The notes beneath the pieces were generated by a model. The model saw only the letters and a list, made by a program, of their open reading frames with translations. It had not been told where the DNA came from and made no database searches. This document shows positions 1 to 11,594 of a stretch of 64,000 nucleotides of DNA, piece after piece; positions within the stretch are counted from its first letter, which is position 1, and each line of letters opens with the position of its first letter. The position numbers and the translations under genes are program-made. The stretch covers positions 44,193,442 to 44,257,441 of the forward strand of contig LS997566.1 of assembly GCA_000469685.2 (NCBI GenBank), written 5' to 3'. Source of the stretch: Haemonchus contortus (taxonomy: Eukaryota > Nematoda > Chromadorea > Rhabditida > Trichostrongylidae).

Positions 1-80
1 TCTTGGCTAATTGCCGATTGATAATTACTAAATGACTCTTTATAACCCCTTCCAACGTTCAGAAACTGCTCTTTTTTCAG

Positions 81-173
81 CAAGGACAGCAACAAGTGTA
101 TACAGCTCAAACAAATCAACAAGCAAATAGCCTACCGAGCAGCACTCAATACGTTGCCACTGGACGAAAGTGA
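81..173 (+). CDS. 3' terminal exon of an upstream gene
   Basis: The sequence GCTCTTTTTTCAG ending at 80 is a strong nematode splice acceptor. Behind it 31 codons run in phase 0 to TGA at 171-173. The 30 residues are rich in Gln, Ser and Thr (starting QGQQQVYTAQ and ending QYVATGRK), which looks like the disordered C-terminus of a regulatory or RNA-binding protein, but the family cannot be named from this. A poly(A) signal follows 14 bases after the stop. The rest of the gene lies left of the window. Confidence 0.6.
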   Translation, partial: QGQQQVYTAQTNQQANSLPSSTQYVATGRK

Positions 174-187
174 TTAGAAACTTATTG

Positions 188-193
188 AATAAA
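188..193 (+). other. poly(A) signal AATAAA
   Basis: Canonical AATAAA just after the stop codon of the terminal exon at 81-173, at the short distance typical of nematode 3' UTRs. Confidence 0.55.
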
Positions 194-299
194 TCTTACT
201 TTTACTTGTTCATATTCAGAATCAAAGAGTCGTCACAACCTCCCGGCATTACGTGGGTTTCCTCCTCATGAGACATTATAGAATACCCTCGTTGAAAGA

Positions 300-590
300 G
301 GTAGAGGTGGTGTAGTGGCAAGTGGCGGACTATCGCATACGCACGGTCACGGATCTGAATCCCAGATCGTTTTCGCCCTGAGCTAACCAGTCTTCCATCC
401 TTTCGGGGTCGGTTAGTTGGTGACAAACTCGTCTGGGAGGATAAAAACACTGACCTGTAGATCAGCTGGCTACGGCAATTCATTGCATAGGCCACCCACG
501 CATTCAATACGTCACTAGCATTCTGAATGGAAGTTGAATGAGTGGCTCATCCTCAAACAGGATCGATCAACACCACAAGACCTCTTACCC
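300..590 (+). mobile_element. tRNA-derived SINE, copy 1
   Basis: The first ~70 bases resemble a tRNA promoter region: an A-box-like GTAGTGGCAAGTGG and a B-box-like GGATCTGAATCC about 40 bases later. The body (GGGAGGATAAAAACACTGAC, then GGCCACCCACGCATTCAATACG) is shared with copies near 4250-4545 (minus), 30500-30780 and 44005-44145. It has no protein coding and no full cloverleaf, so it is called a SINE and not a tRNA gene. Confidence 0.6.
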
Positions 591-599
591 TTTATTTAT

Positions 600-1517
600 C
601 CTGCAGCCTAGTAGAAAGAGGTAATCTATCAGTAGGAGTTTTACTTTGCATGGATTTATTCTGCCTGTTTGCCTGTGCCACGTTTTCGTGAGAGGAATGT
701 ATGCCGATAGATGTTTTTTTGATTGTCACATTTGTTGAGCCAAAGCCCGTTTACTCGATAGACGCTGGCGAATTTACACGAACGGCTTACTTCTTTAAAG
801 TAGTGAGAACTACCTTTAGCAGTAATTTTCACTTGTCACTACTGCCTGATAGCAATGAGTGCAGTTAAAAAGGTGCTGCGCTGAAGAAGGCGCTGTGATA
901 TATTTGTATGTACCTAATCGTAAAGAACGTCATGAGGATGAGTAAATTTAAAGAGAGACCCCTCAATCCTTTTCGCTTTTTCGTGACAAAAGGATATCTT
1001 TTCTGGGTGTTGTGCAGTAGGAACAAAATTGCCGCGTCGCGACAAGAGAAACGTCGCGCGCGAAGGAATGTATTAGAATGTAGCGGTAAGTAGGAAACAT
1101 AGGAACAGAAGGAATAACAGTAAAAGCATGCGAAAACCAATAATCGCATATCGATCGCATGGAGAACGCTAGAACTGTTATAACGAGGCATATGATCCGC
1201 GACAGCCGCGTGCGGCGGATCGATTACACAAAACCGTTCCTACTGTCCGTCTCCCTATCTTTTTGTTTCAACACCTTCACCTATCACTTTCAATGTAGTT
1301 TTCATTCCCTGCCATCTCCATCCAGTGCTTCCATTCATATTCATTCCGAAACTTCAGTGCAGAGAATACAAGGAGAGAACAGTAAGCGGGAAAGAGGCCT
1401 GGGCACAACAATAAAAAAGAGACCAAAGGCTAAGAAGACCCGAGCTTCCCATTAAAGAATGTTTACCAGTGAATACGACTAATGAACGGTCATATGAGCC
1501 AGGCTCGTTGTTCGGGT
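600..1517. other. no recognisable gene
   Basis: Only short overlapping ORFs on both strands with no domain, splice pattern or strong codon bias. Probably intergenic. Confidence 0.4.
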
Positions 1518-2045
1518 TGAAGGCACAGTTCACGATGAAAAAGGTTTCGGAGATTTTCACATGAATTCGGGGCCCCCTCAGATACCATATGTGCCGAAAT
1601 AAGGTCGTAAAACGTTCTGGATAGGGCACAATAAGGGTCCTGAGAGTGGAGGACGAGAGGCCTCCGCCCCTCGCTAGGCTGACTACGAAATCCAATTGCC
1701 GTTCACCACTTTCGCATTGGAGCAACATTAGTGAACAATCGATAAGCTGATTGGCAAGTTGCCACGGACGGGCATGCAGATTTTGCTGCAAAATCAGCTG
1801 CTGCGTGTGTTGTGCGCAATTGCAGACACTGCGCCGCGTTCGTCTGACCCGCCCGAACACTTACCTTAACCGCGGTTTTCGGCTGTGTAACTCGTCCAAC
1901 CCCCTTTTACTTCATTTTTGACCCTTTGTTTTCCTTTTATTCGTCGTTTTTCGCGATTTCTGTTTGTCCATGCACTACTGCAGGTCATACCTATCATTTT
2001 CCGTCAAAAACCAGATACCCCAAAATTATTGTGAGTTGTGCCTTT
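1518..2045 (+). mobile_element. inverted-repeat element, family H, copy 1
   Basis: The left end reads AAGGCACAGTTCACGATGAAAA and the right end is its inverted form ending TGAGTTGTGCCTTTA. It directly abuts a second copy. The ORF of 168 codons on its minus strand (1354-1860) has no recognisable content. Non-autonomous DNA transposon; superfamily not determined. Confidence 0.55.
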
Positions 2046-2716
2046 AAAGGCACGGTTCACGATAAAAAGGGTTACTGAGTTCTTCCTTTAGGAATACTCA
2101 GCGCCTCCCATGGGTGGTAGAAGAGACCCTCTCGCTCCCACAATCTCGACGCTTAGGGCATAGTGGTGGCCTCGTTGCTGCCGTAAATCGCTTTCCCGCC
2201 CCTCGATCGGTGTCACGTTAGACGAGTGTCGAGACTACAGATTGCTATTAATGTTCTAGGACCCACGCACAATCAGCTACTCGCCGAGTGATGAGGCGAT
2301 GTTTTTCTCCCATTCTTTTTTCCTATGTTTTTCTTTTTGCTGCCGCGATCCCTTATTCAAGTTCCTACTCTCAGAGGCTGAAAAAGGTGAGCTGCTTTTG
2401 CTGTTACTAGGGTTTTGTTGTTTATTTATGCTTATAAGTGAATGAATTTTGGCTTACAATTGTCTGTTATTCGTACAAGGACCCACACGTACGCAGTGAG
2501 ACACATTGTATAGCTCGTCCAAATCCCCCGCTCTTCTTCATTTTTCTAGTTTCATCCTCGTCCAGCCCCTTTTTAACGGCTTTTGGAAAACTTTTTTCAC
2601 TTTGGAAACACCGATGCACGCAATTTCTTCACCTCAGTCGCACTAGTTTCGATCTTGTCTTCCATTTTCAACATAATCTGGATTACCCAAAATTATCGTG
2701 AACTGTGCCTCTAAAG
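2046..2716 (+). mobile_element. inverted-repeat element, family H, copy 2
   Basis: The ends AAAGGCACGGTTCACGATAA and TTATCGTGAACTGTGCCTCT are near-perfect inverted repeats. The body matches 52194-52865 (inverted) and 54836-55648, including the stretch ACACATTGTATAGCTCGTCC and the ACCCAAAATTATCG just before the right end. Non-coding. Confidence 0.65.
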
Positions 2717-2749
2717 CATATTGTTGTTGGTGTTGGTTGAGCCCGTTTG

Positions 2750-3490
2750 AGAAGCGCCCTCTATTCGTCTTCCATTGATAACCGTATGCAATATCATGTT
2801 CAATCTATGGCCTATGAAATGGCTTATGAAGGTCAACCGATGTACCTGATAATGTTTTTACCCTCACAGACAAGTGTGGAAGTAATCAAGCGGCACGGAA
2901 GGATGAAAGGCCCGGTTTGCTTGGGCAATGTGATATTCCGCTACTTGGCCACAAACCATCTGCGCTCTCGGTTGATGTAAAGAAGGGGGACGGATTTGCC
3001 GCGTACATGTCCTGGCGCATCAATGTACCCATACCCGTGAAGAAGAAAATTTCATGTGAAGAGTTTAATGCTCCCACTTTCTTTTTGTGTCCCTTGTTTA
3101 GTAAGGATACGAGCATTCGGAACCACTTTTGTAGAAACTTTTATTGGATATATGAAATTAAATCGTATTTAACTAATGTTTGCAGCTTGCATTCATTTCT
3201 TTCCAATACTTACAGGGCATTGATCATTCACGTTTCTGGGGTGATGATGGAACACTCGATCCGTCTCTACTTTGAGCTCGCTTTGGATCATAAAAGTAGT
3301 TATCGAGATCCATTTCATTGTAGGTTTGATCCGAAATATATCTTTGGCGTACAGCGTATTCGAGAACAGCAAGGTGGAGAAATAGGTATTGTTCGGGTTT
3401 CTGGAATTATACACATTTACTTGGGAAATGCTTTCTCACCAGGACAGAAAAAAACTGATAAACTTCCTCTTTCTCGGTCCTTGATTTAAT
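2750..3490 (+). other. unassigned open region, doubtful coding
   Basis: A 190-codon ORF runs 2917-3489, preceded by an in-frame stretch. I recognise no family; the opposite strand is also open across 2886-3116, and composition drifts along its length. TTACAG near 3216 could be a splice acceptor. It may contain an exon, but I would not annotate a protein here. Confidence 0.2.
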
Positions 3491-3580
3491 AAAAAATTGC
3501 CAGTGGTCAGTAGGATGACTGGGACGTTCTCAGTCGCAGCCGTACTGAATCTAAGGATAAACGATGCTGCCCATGTCTTG

Positions 3581-3858
3581 GAGAACGTCCGTTACGCGCG
3601 TCGTCGGAAGTAGGTCACCCCGCCCATTTCGCGTGCGGCGCACCTCTTTAAGGTCTCGAGACGACATCACAGTACCACCAAGTGTCAACGGATGTATTTG
3701 TCCGTGTTATCTTCTCTTTGGTTGACTGCCGTGGACCAAACGCAAATCGTATGCCCCACTGATAACTGCGACATCCGTCAAGTATCGCGGGCAGACCCGC
3801 CGCATGCGACGGCTGCGGCGTGACCTAGTTTCGACGGGCGCGCAACGAGGCGCATCCC
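3581..3858 (-). mobile_element. inverted-repeat element, family G, copy 1
   Basis: Its ends are related inverted repeats around CGTTGCGCGCGTCCGTCGAAA followed by (C/G)TAGGTCAC. The interior motifs CACTGATAACTGCGAC and GCATGCGACGGCTGCGGCGT recur in copies at 42786-43077, 60560-60815 and 61670-61960. Non-coding. Confidence 0.6.
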
Positions 3859-3908
3859 CATGTTTAAGGTCCTACTATTTCGAAGTCATCCTCCGTCGTG
3901 CAAGAACC

Positions 3909-4020
3909 TCATGCCGCCTTCTTTAGCACCTCATTGGTCAGACCTTTTTCGCGAGCCTTTCTTGCCAAGGGATCCGTCTTAATGATCCTCTTACATGCCT
4001 CAAGTAAGTTGGAAGAAATG
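3909..4020 (-). CDS. candidate terminal exon, orphan
   Basis: On the minus strand an open frame ends at TGA (3911-3909) with a charged, helical-looking tail: EACKRIIKTDPLARKAREKG, then LTNEVLKKAA. The codon choice looks coding, but I cannot place a convincing acceptor or connect its phase to the phosphatase upstream. It could be a distal exon of that gene or the end of another gene interrupted by repeats. Confidence 0.25.
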
Positions 4021-4249
4021 ACTCGGAATGAAATTTGGCTTCGCCAAATGCCCGTTGGAAAGATGCGCTAAAGACTGACAAAAATTGCGAGTGGCGTGTT
4101 TTCCAAAAAAAAAGCTCAGAAATAACTAAAGAAGGCCTGAAGTGCAACCGTCACTTCTCAAAAGAACGCGTCTGCCTTTGGATGTGTCATTCATTCCACT
4201 TGGGAGAGGCTGCTTATCCTGTATTCTGATGACGAAGGATAAAGGATAA

Positions 4250-4545
4250 AGTCTTTGGACGTAAATCGATCTTGTCTGAGAGATGCACCCACGCATTCGA
4301 CTTTCATTCAGAATGGTACTGGCGTATTGAATGCTTATGTGGCCTATACATACAACAAATTGCGGTGGCCAGCCGATGTACAAGTCAGTGCTTTTATCCT
4401 CCCAGACGTGCCTGGTACCAATTCACCGACCCCGCAGGGATGGAAGGCTTGGTTGGCTTAGGCAGATATCCATCCGGAATTCGAACCCATGACCGTGTGT
4501 GTTATAGTGCGCCACTGCCACTACAACACTTCCGCCCATCCTGAT
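4250..4545 (-). mobile_element. tRNA-derived SINE, copy 2
   Basis: Minus-strand copy of the SINE at 300-590. Read on the minus strand, the head contains GTTGTAGTGGCAGTGGCGCA and a near-perfect B box GGTTCGAATTCC; the body has GGGAGGATAAAAGCACTGAC. It lies downstream of the phosphatase gene. Confidence 0.6.
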
Positions 4546-4677
4546 GATAATCTTTCTTAATCCCACTTTTCGCTGATTATTCAAATATGTAGTGGTGGTA
4601 GACTTTCCAAGGTCACGCACATGACCGTCAACTCGTCCAGGGACCTCTTTTCACGGTCATAACCTCGTCGAGAATTG

Positions 4678-4829
4678 TCATGAATGTTCTCTTAAAGAAA
4701 AGATCTCATTACAAGAGTTTTCCCATTTTTTCTTGTCCTCTTCCGGATTTTTCCGCCATTCAGCATCTGTATTTCCATTTTTACTTGAATGATGCACAAA
4801 TCTTATGAGGAATCTTTCCATTTCGTCCC
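4678..4829 (-). CDS. candidate last exon near the phosphatase gene
   Basis: Fifty codons in one frame to TGA, behind an acceptor TTTGTAG. The start (DEMERFLIRFVHHSSKNG) resembles the helix that follows the Q loop at the end of tyrosine phosphatase domains, and the rest is charged (AEWRKNPEEDKKKWENSCNE). It needs an incoming phase of 1, whereas the last clear donor of the phosphatase at 4977 gives phase 0, so joining would need an unseen microexon or a frame change. It may be the true C-terminus or a decayed one. Confidence 0.35.
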
Positions 4830-4923
4830 CTACAAACACTTAAGAGATCTAGATAGAATTCGCTTGTTAATTAAGCTCTACAGTAACCGGTCGCGCTACG
4901 AAATACCACAAATCAACAAGCAG

Positions 4924-7900
4924 TCATAGCGGTAATAACTGCTTATGTAATACTTGTTTAGAACCAGTATTACTTACCTGAACTGCCATAGCTCTTTGAG
5001 TTCGGAGTCGTTGCACTACATCATCCACATCAAGCATTGCACCGCATGGTCTAGTTGCTGTATCGTCTAGCTTTTTGAAAGAAATGTCCAGAGCAGCAAT
5101 CGTAGCACTCCTTGAAGTACCAGCGAGGCAGTGTAGAACGATCGGACTCCTGGAAATCAGTGGTCGATGCATAGATTACTGCAAACAAAACAACGCCTGG
5201 CTTACTTCTCATTTTGTTTCAATACTTGTGCAGCTACGGCTTCTTTAGTGAGAAGATCGCGATTGTAATTGAAATCGCTGATGAAGTTTAGTATTTCTGT
5301 CGGTTTTTTGGGAGTTGCTCTGTGTCCCCAAGCGAAAAAACAGAAATGAAGCAAACGTCGTTCGGATCCTTCACACGTAGCCTGTAATTTGCTTCTCAAT
5401 GCAGTGACATGTCGATGAGGGTTAGAGAATACGGCGTTATCACACAGCTACCGATGGAGAGCATGACCAGGAACTTTCGCACTCGAAGTGTCTCCAAGTG
5501 CGGCTGTAAATCTCGGCATGCTTTTTTCCAGTTTTGAGGTTTACTTTTTTGAGCTGTGAAACCAAGATTGTAACAATGCTTTATTAGGCTGATGTTTCGG
5601 TGCCTTCACCTTCTTCGGAATTTCGAAAGACAAAAGCCATTCGAGAAACCATTAGGTCAAGCACTAATTCAAACTACAGTGGGCGTTTAAAGAGCGTGGT
5701 CTACGAAGTAAGAAGTTGTTAACTAACCGTTGGGATAATCGACCTTTGCGGTCCACCGATCGGTCGACTATCCCAAATATTAGTTATGTAGATACAGGGT
5801 ATCTTACGGTGCTTTATTATTGTAATTACCTCATTATTGGCATATTTAAATCTCATTTTACTTAGTGCTTAGTGCTAAACCCACTTATTTGTTACCATTG
5901 CACTCACTCGTCTATTTGTCTCTAATCAATATGTTTCGCAACCACATATCTGTTTCTCATATCCATCTTAGGATGTATTTCGAAACCGTTACTGTACCTT
6001 ACAGTACTGCCACTATATGAGGCGGTAAACCCGCCCATATCGCTGATATCCGGCTTCTTCTAACTGCCGAGTGGCAGCTCTTCTTTTTTTCTGTTATTCA
6101 GTAACAAAGGCTCTCTATTTGGACCTCAACCCCTAGAAAATCTATCGCTCGACTAAACCTAGCAGTACGACACACGCTACGCGACAGTTAACATCTTCTG
6201 ACTTCGAACTTTCTTTGTAGATTGGAATATTGCTTGATCGAATGGTTTCTGTCTAACCAGACTCTGAGGATGGTGAATGCATCGAAAAGTCAGCCTAATA
6301 GAGCATTGTTACAATCTTGATTCTACAGCTCAAAAAAGTAAACCTCAAATCTTTCGTATTGGTTCCACGTGGAAATATTAGAGCGAGGTCTCCGGATATT
6401 CACTCCTCCGTTCTCTACACCCCTGGTCACATTCAAACTACCGCAGCCGACGCCAGCATCAGTAGTATGAATGCAACTCCGAGGCCCACCCATCAAGATT
6501 TGAAGATTACTCGCTACTTGTTCATGATGTAAGAATGGCAACCAGCGGCCATGGTGATAGATCTGCAAAGGACGAAGGTGGCGTAGAAATCTGGTTGTAA
6601 GTAGACCGCTCGTCCAAACAACCAGGGGCTCGTACAAATGTTTTTCGATCTTGTCTCCCTTGTTTACAGCCCTTCGAGGGGCTGACCGACCTGCCGCCCT
6701 CCTCCCCCCAAGCATTGCCTCGTGGCACGCCGGCCCGCCGGCGGACTATGAAAGCAGCCTTTGTCGCATTCACGATTACTTTATTCACCAGATGTCAAAA
6801 AAGTCTGCGACGGTCTCTGACCGAAGCTGATGGAAAAGTAAGTCGATCGAAATTCGAAAATTACCTTGATCAAAGTAGCGTCGTAAGAACTTCTGACTCT
6901 TCGTGCACCGCAGTTTTTTAGAGTAATTTTATCGTGAGTGGCAGTTTCACCTGTCTTTGGGATGTACGAACCACTCCACTAAAAGGATAATCCTATTATA
7001 CATATAAATACACATGTGCACAGTATTTTAGTTTGCTTGTTGGCGGTCTATTGACCTTCGGCCTGCCGACTTCTCAACCTGCCCGTCTAATCAACTACGG
7101 CTGTCTGTCTGGCTGCCTGTCTGTATGTCTGTCGGTCTTCTGTCTGTCAGTACCAGTCTGTCAGGTTGTCTCGAATTTCGTTGTATCTTATTTTAGGACC
7201 TAGAGCGTCTCAATTATGGTGCAATCAAGAAGATGCAGTGAACACATTGTAGGTGGTTGAAAGGAAAAAATAGCAGGTAAAGAGTGCTAAGAGGTGATAA
7301 CACCTGATAAGCGTTGAAAAGCGATACTAGAAGGGATAGGCCACCCGAAGGGGCTTGAAGAAGAAAGTACTGTGTTCCTTGCTAGTTTTGTTATCTCGAT
7401 GAAGTGCTACTGCTTCAGTATTCATATTGCGAATCTAGTTCGAATATAACCGTTCCACGAGTTGTGCTGAATTCGAACCCGTGAGCGTCAGGAACATCAC
7501 ATCAAGTGAGAAGTGAGAGAAGGGAAGAAGTTGGAAGAACGTCTCCCTGAGTTGGGGTGACTCAAGGTTCCATCTGTTTGTGTATTCTGCTCATTACATA
7601 ACTTAGTTGTGATCCCGTGCTTCTTCAGATTTTCGTACTTCGTGCTTTGTGGTGTCAAACGGCGATGCAACCACCCTGGGGCTGAAAGGTGTGCTCCCCC
7701 GAACAGTGGAGGGTCCCCTTCCCGGAAAGGTATGCTCTCGGGGAGAGCAGAGAGAGACCCGAATCGGGGCGTACCAGTCACGAACAGGAGAGCATACCTT
7801 ACGGCCCCTGAGTAAAATGGACCGCTCTGACGGAACTATCAGTTGCCACTGCTTCTGCTCACAGGGTCAAACACGGCGTCGATGCGAGCCGCTCACCGAC

Positions 7901-9037
7901 ACGATACCTTATCCCCAACCCTTCCTGCCCCCAGAGAACTACATAGGTCTCAATTTGGGGTTATCTAGTATGTGCCTGCTTCTTCAGGTTTTCGCTCCTT
8001 GTGGTGACAAATTGCGATGCAACCACCGGGGGAATAAAATTGTGATCTTTCCAGTTGATACAAAGCTTCTCTCCCTCTTTGAGATTCTTGATATACCCGT
8101 ATGGTGCATGGTTACGTCGTAACGTAACAGGATTGAATAGTAGTAATGGTCACCTTGATCATTCCATATTGTACCCACCTCCGCACCAGGAACGTCCACT
8201 GTTTGTATCATGGACACTACGATCAAGCTCTTTTCCTGCCAAACCATTTTCCAAAACTGATCAATAGTTTGCGGTAGGGGAGCTTGAGTGATAATAAACT
8301 TCTTGCGCTCTCGATAACCATCCACCCAATTAGCATGGATATAGTCGTGATCACCTGTGGGATGCCTAGAATGCTATTGATTAAAGCAGTAGCGTTCTCG
8401 ATTTCATATTTTCTCAATAGGAGATTTCCCACATACTTGACATGAACTCGTGATTCTTCTATACAAGGAATATCGCTGAATCTATTGAATTGAGCGAATT
8501 TGTCGTAGGTTGTGCAACATCGATGATCATCATGCTACAATATGGTAATGTCCTGGTCTAAATGGAACAGGAAACTTCGATTTATCACATATTATCATTA
8601 CCTGAAGGACTTGTGTGTATGCAAAGAACATTCGATAGACATTGGAAGCACAGAGGCGATGTATGAACGATGCTAGAGATTGCTTTGATGCTGTTGAACC
8701 TTCGAAATCGAACATATACTCCCCTGGTTTCAGATTATACCTGGAAAATCCAACAGTAGGGATTATCTTGCACCCTTCCAGCCCCTTCCATCAGCCTCGG
8801 ATCTTTTTAAGACCGCGAGGATTGGCTGGGGAAGTACTGTAGAGACCCTGAATAACACTTTCCTTTCTTGAAGTATCGGAAACTGTACCTGTTTAAGTTT
8901 GCGAATTTTCTGGAATCCACAGTGGCATGACAGGATGAGCATTGAGTGGTGAATTCTGAGATTTCTGATCCTGTCCCTTTATCGTTTTCTTCAGGGAATA
9001 CCGCTGATTTCGCTGTCGTACTAGTTGTGGTTGACAT
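4924..9037 (-). CDS. nematode-type protein tyrosine phosphatase
   Basis: Exons on the minus strand: 9037-8889, 8740-8602, 8534-8437, 8365-8062, 5381-5206 and 5149-4924. All phases agree and give 363 residues. After an ~80-residue N-terminal region the domain shows CIEESRVHV, DYIHANWVDGYRERKKFIITQAPL and FWKMVW (substrate loop and core), then LHFCFFAWGHRATP in place of the usual WPDxGxP loop, NYNRDLL, and the signature HCLAGTSRS with catalytic Cys and Arg present, and finally RTQRAMAVQ. The general-acid Asp of the WPD loop is His here, so activity is uncertain; many nematode family members are degenerate. After Q the exon either reads on to a stop at 4924 or splices at CAG/GTAAGT (4978). The 2.7 kb fourth intron is full of repeats. 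Function in the cell cannot be inferred. Confidence 0.8.
5533..6349. mobile_element. inverted-repeat DNA element in the phosphatase intron
   Basis: Left end TTTGAGGTTTACTTTTTTGA and the right end is its reverse complement (CAAAAAAGTAAACCTCAAA). Similarity continues inward for about 70 bases, including AAGATTGTAACAATGCT and TATTAGGCTGA on both sides. 817 bp, non-coding, probably a non-autonomous transposon. Confidence 0.7.
6600..6760 (+). mobile_element. inverted-repeat element, family F, right-end fragment
   Basis: Shares AACAACCAGGGGCT, CTTGTTTACAGCCCTTCGAG and the terminal GCGGACTATGAAAGCAGCC with the full family F copy at 62838-63488. Only the right part is present. Confidence 0.5.
7610..8048 (+). 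repeat. direct repeat pair within the phosphatase intron
   Basis: 7610-7690 and 7976-8048 share CTTCTTCAG(A/G)TTTTCG and GCGATGCAACCACC in direct orientation. Between them AAGGTATGCTCTC (from 7728) recurs inverted as GAGAGCATACCTT. The right copy abuts the phosphatase exon ending at 8062, so repeat sequence reaches to within ~15 bases of a coding exon. Confidence 0.5.
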
Positions 9038-9500
9038 TTATTGCCTTCCGAGATGTCCACTGATGAAGGTAATCAAGAGATCTGGACAAATTCTGCAGCA
9101 AGACGTGAACTGAACCTACCCACCTTGCTGTAGCCCCTTTATATTGGTTGTTTAGATCACGGTTATCTGAAAACAATCATTTTCAGTCCGGAGCGAGTGT
9201 TGGTAGGGCAAAAGAGAGCGGTCTGTTCATCCATTCCACAGTTAGAAGAGTCTTCTTGGCAGAATTCATTTAGGCTTCCGCTTGCTTTCTTTCCAATCAG
9301 TTCTATTCCTGCTGAATATTCGGGTTGCTTTAGAAGCGTCTACTCCCTTCTTTCCTTGTCTCTCAGGCTAACATCCTGCGAAAAGTACCATATGGGTGTC
9401 TAGCATTCACTTGAGAAAGATTGCAAACAACACTGGTCCATTGGTGAATAAAGCAAAACCAATGCGCCTCCGTGACAGTAGTACGTCTCTCCAAATATAA

Positions 9501-10323
9501 GGTTGAGTAAAAAGTTTTGATCGACTTTTCGTCCCTCTCTAGATTTTTCTGTAGTACCGCTCAAAAAGACATCGTAGTGGGTTATGGTAGACCGATCCCG
9601 AACCTGTATTTTCAGGGGGCTATATAAGCATTCCCTTGTGAGTGCTTCGCAAAAATGACTTCAACCTTCAACTCTCGTCCGAAGCTGTCTGAGAGTTATC
9701 GTCCATCACGAATAACTGTAAGGGCATAATCCATCGACGGCTGTTGCAAATATCCGTGGTGCATCCAGAAGGGTCATTGCATCTCACCCCACGGGTGCCT
9801 CGAGACGAAACACCTTCAAGACAAGCTCAAAAGTGGACTATGGACCGAGGAAGGCCTTACTGTGTCGTCGGTGGACGTCTTCAGGGAATGCTCTACTTTG
9901 GATAACTTTCTGAGAGTTCCACCGTGACCATCGGGATTTACGCTTCTCAGCTACAGAGTTTGGTCGACGTTGGTCGAAGGAAGCGTTCGCAGCGTGAAAA
10001 TGTTTACCTTTTTCACGACCGCGCTCAACCGCATGTTGGGAAATTGTTTTGTCAGTTAAATGCCGAACTTGGATGGGCAGTGCTAACCCATTATACTTAT
10101 TCGCCAGGTCTCGCTCCGTCTGATTACCATTTGCTTTCATTTGATTACCTCTGAAACAGTAGCTTCGCGATAGAAATTTCAGATGATTGCTCGGAACTCA
10201 AAAATGAGATCTCCAGCTTTTTTGAATCACGGCCGCCCCCGTTGGGCTTCAGTGGTCAAGAAACTGCCGGATCGCTAGACGTATGTTGAGGACAGCGATC
10301 GAAACTACATTACTAATTGAGCC
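9501..10323 (+). pseudogene. decayed mariner transposon
   Basis: The C-terminal half of a mariner-type transposase can be read at 9990-10290: VYLFHDRAQPHVGK (second catalytic Asp in the HDNAPH position), then YSPGLAPSDYHL (third Asp), and after a frame change PPPFWASVVKKLPDRW near the end. The N-terminal half is broken. Imperfect inverted termini GGTTGAGTAAAAAGTTTTGATC (left) and GATCGAAAC...AATTGAGCC (right) bound it. Different lineage from the mariners at 35161 and 58831. Confidence 0.6.
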
Positions 10324-11594
10324 CTTTCATTGAAGTAGTCGCAACTTTCATGGTACTTTCACCCCCTAATGCTACTGTTATGAAGCATATTTGTGACAAG
10401 AACGAGTTTCCACCTTCTTCACCAAATAGGGGGTGGGGTTTGTTCTCCAAAACGAGCACTAAAAACATGTAGCCTCCAAATAACCTTCCCATACGGGTGT
10501 GGAATAATGTACCCGAACACCATGCCACCTGGCTGCACCCGCGGCACACGGAAACGCGCAGCACGAGGGTGGGATTCGAGTTCACAGGGGATGGCTAACT
10601 ACCACGGAACACCTGCAGTATACGTTCCCGCGACCGTGGAAATTCGGGTATGGAATCCATCACCCCCTCCACCGCTTCTGTCATCAACAGGCCTTTCACA
10701 CCAACTAGCCAACGTCAAAAATTCAACGATTCAACAGTAGAGGTAGTGGGTCCTATCAATCTGTTCATTTACTAAGCTCCGTTTAGCACTGAATTGATCA
10801 TTTTCTCCCTCAAGCTGAAAGACCACTCAAATGTCCCTTAATCTTAACGATACTGGGCTCATGAAAGCCTATGAATGTTTGCCTAGTTCGTGATCACTTA
10901 TAAAATAAATAGGCGAGTCTCAAACCTACACTTACTGATGGCAGCCGAATGATTCTGAAGGTGCAAAGACTCTGGACTGGCACGTTTTTTGGCTTAAACA
11001 ATAAATAGGAGCAGATGTCCTCTCGAGAAGACGATGTTGACGTCCCGGCCAGGTCAGGAGCGGCATATTGAGGCAGGTAACAGCATTGCTACTGAAAATA
11101 ACCAAAGGTTATATAAGTGATGATCACCAATTTGCTCTCCTTAGATGATCGTAGACAGTGACTGGGTCGCTTACTTGATGGCAGAGAGGTGTAATCGAGA
11201 TGCGCAGAACAGACTTGACACTTTTCTTTACACATATGAGTGAATTTTTATTCTCAGTGTAATTATCAATTTGACAGCAAGTAACAAAAATTCATGACGC
11301 AGTCAAGGTATTGCCACAAGAGATCTTAAACGAGATAATACAAACAAGTGATCATGGAGGTCCCTACTATAGAAAAGCCGTAATAAATACACATTTTTGA
11401 AATCTATAAGGCACAACGGCTTCAGCCGGCTTAGCGATAAAAAAAATATTTACAAGTGTGAGATGTTTTCGAAAAGTTAAAAGTAAAATAGGATTAGTCA
11501 GTGCAAGATGACATTTACATGAGCTATTAGAGTAGTTGTGCAATTGGTTTTCAGCCAGTTTTACAGTTCCGAGCTAATTAGTGTCAGTGTAGCT
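10324..11594. other. no recognisable gene
   Basis: Short ORFs only; nothing I can assign. Probably the intergenic gap between the coiled-coil gene and the phosphatase. Confidence 0.4.

Noticed and set aside
300..370. tRNA gene at the head of the SINE
   Set aside because: A- and B-box-like motifs are present, but there is no paired acceptor stem or anticodon arm and the sequence continues into a shared repeat body.
1354..1860. 168-codon minus-strand ORF
   Set aside because: It overlaps the family H inverted-repeat element and unrelated sequence, with no domain or splice support.
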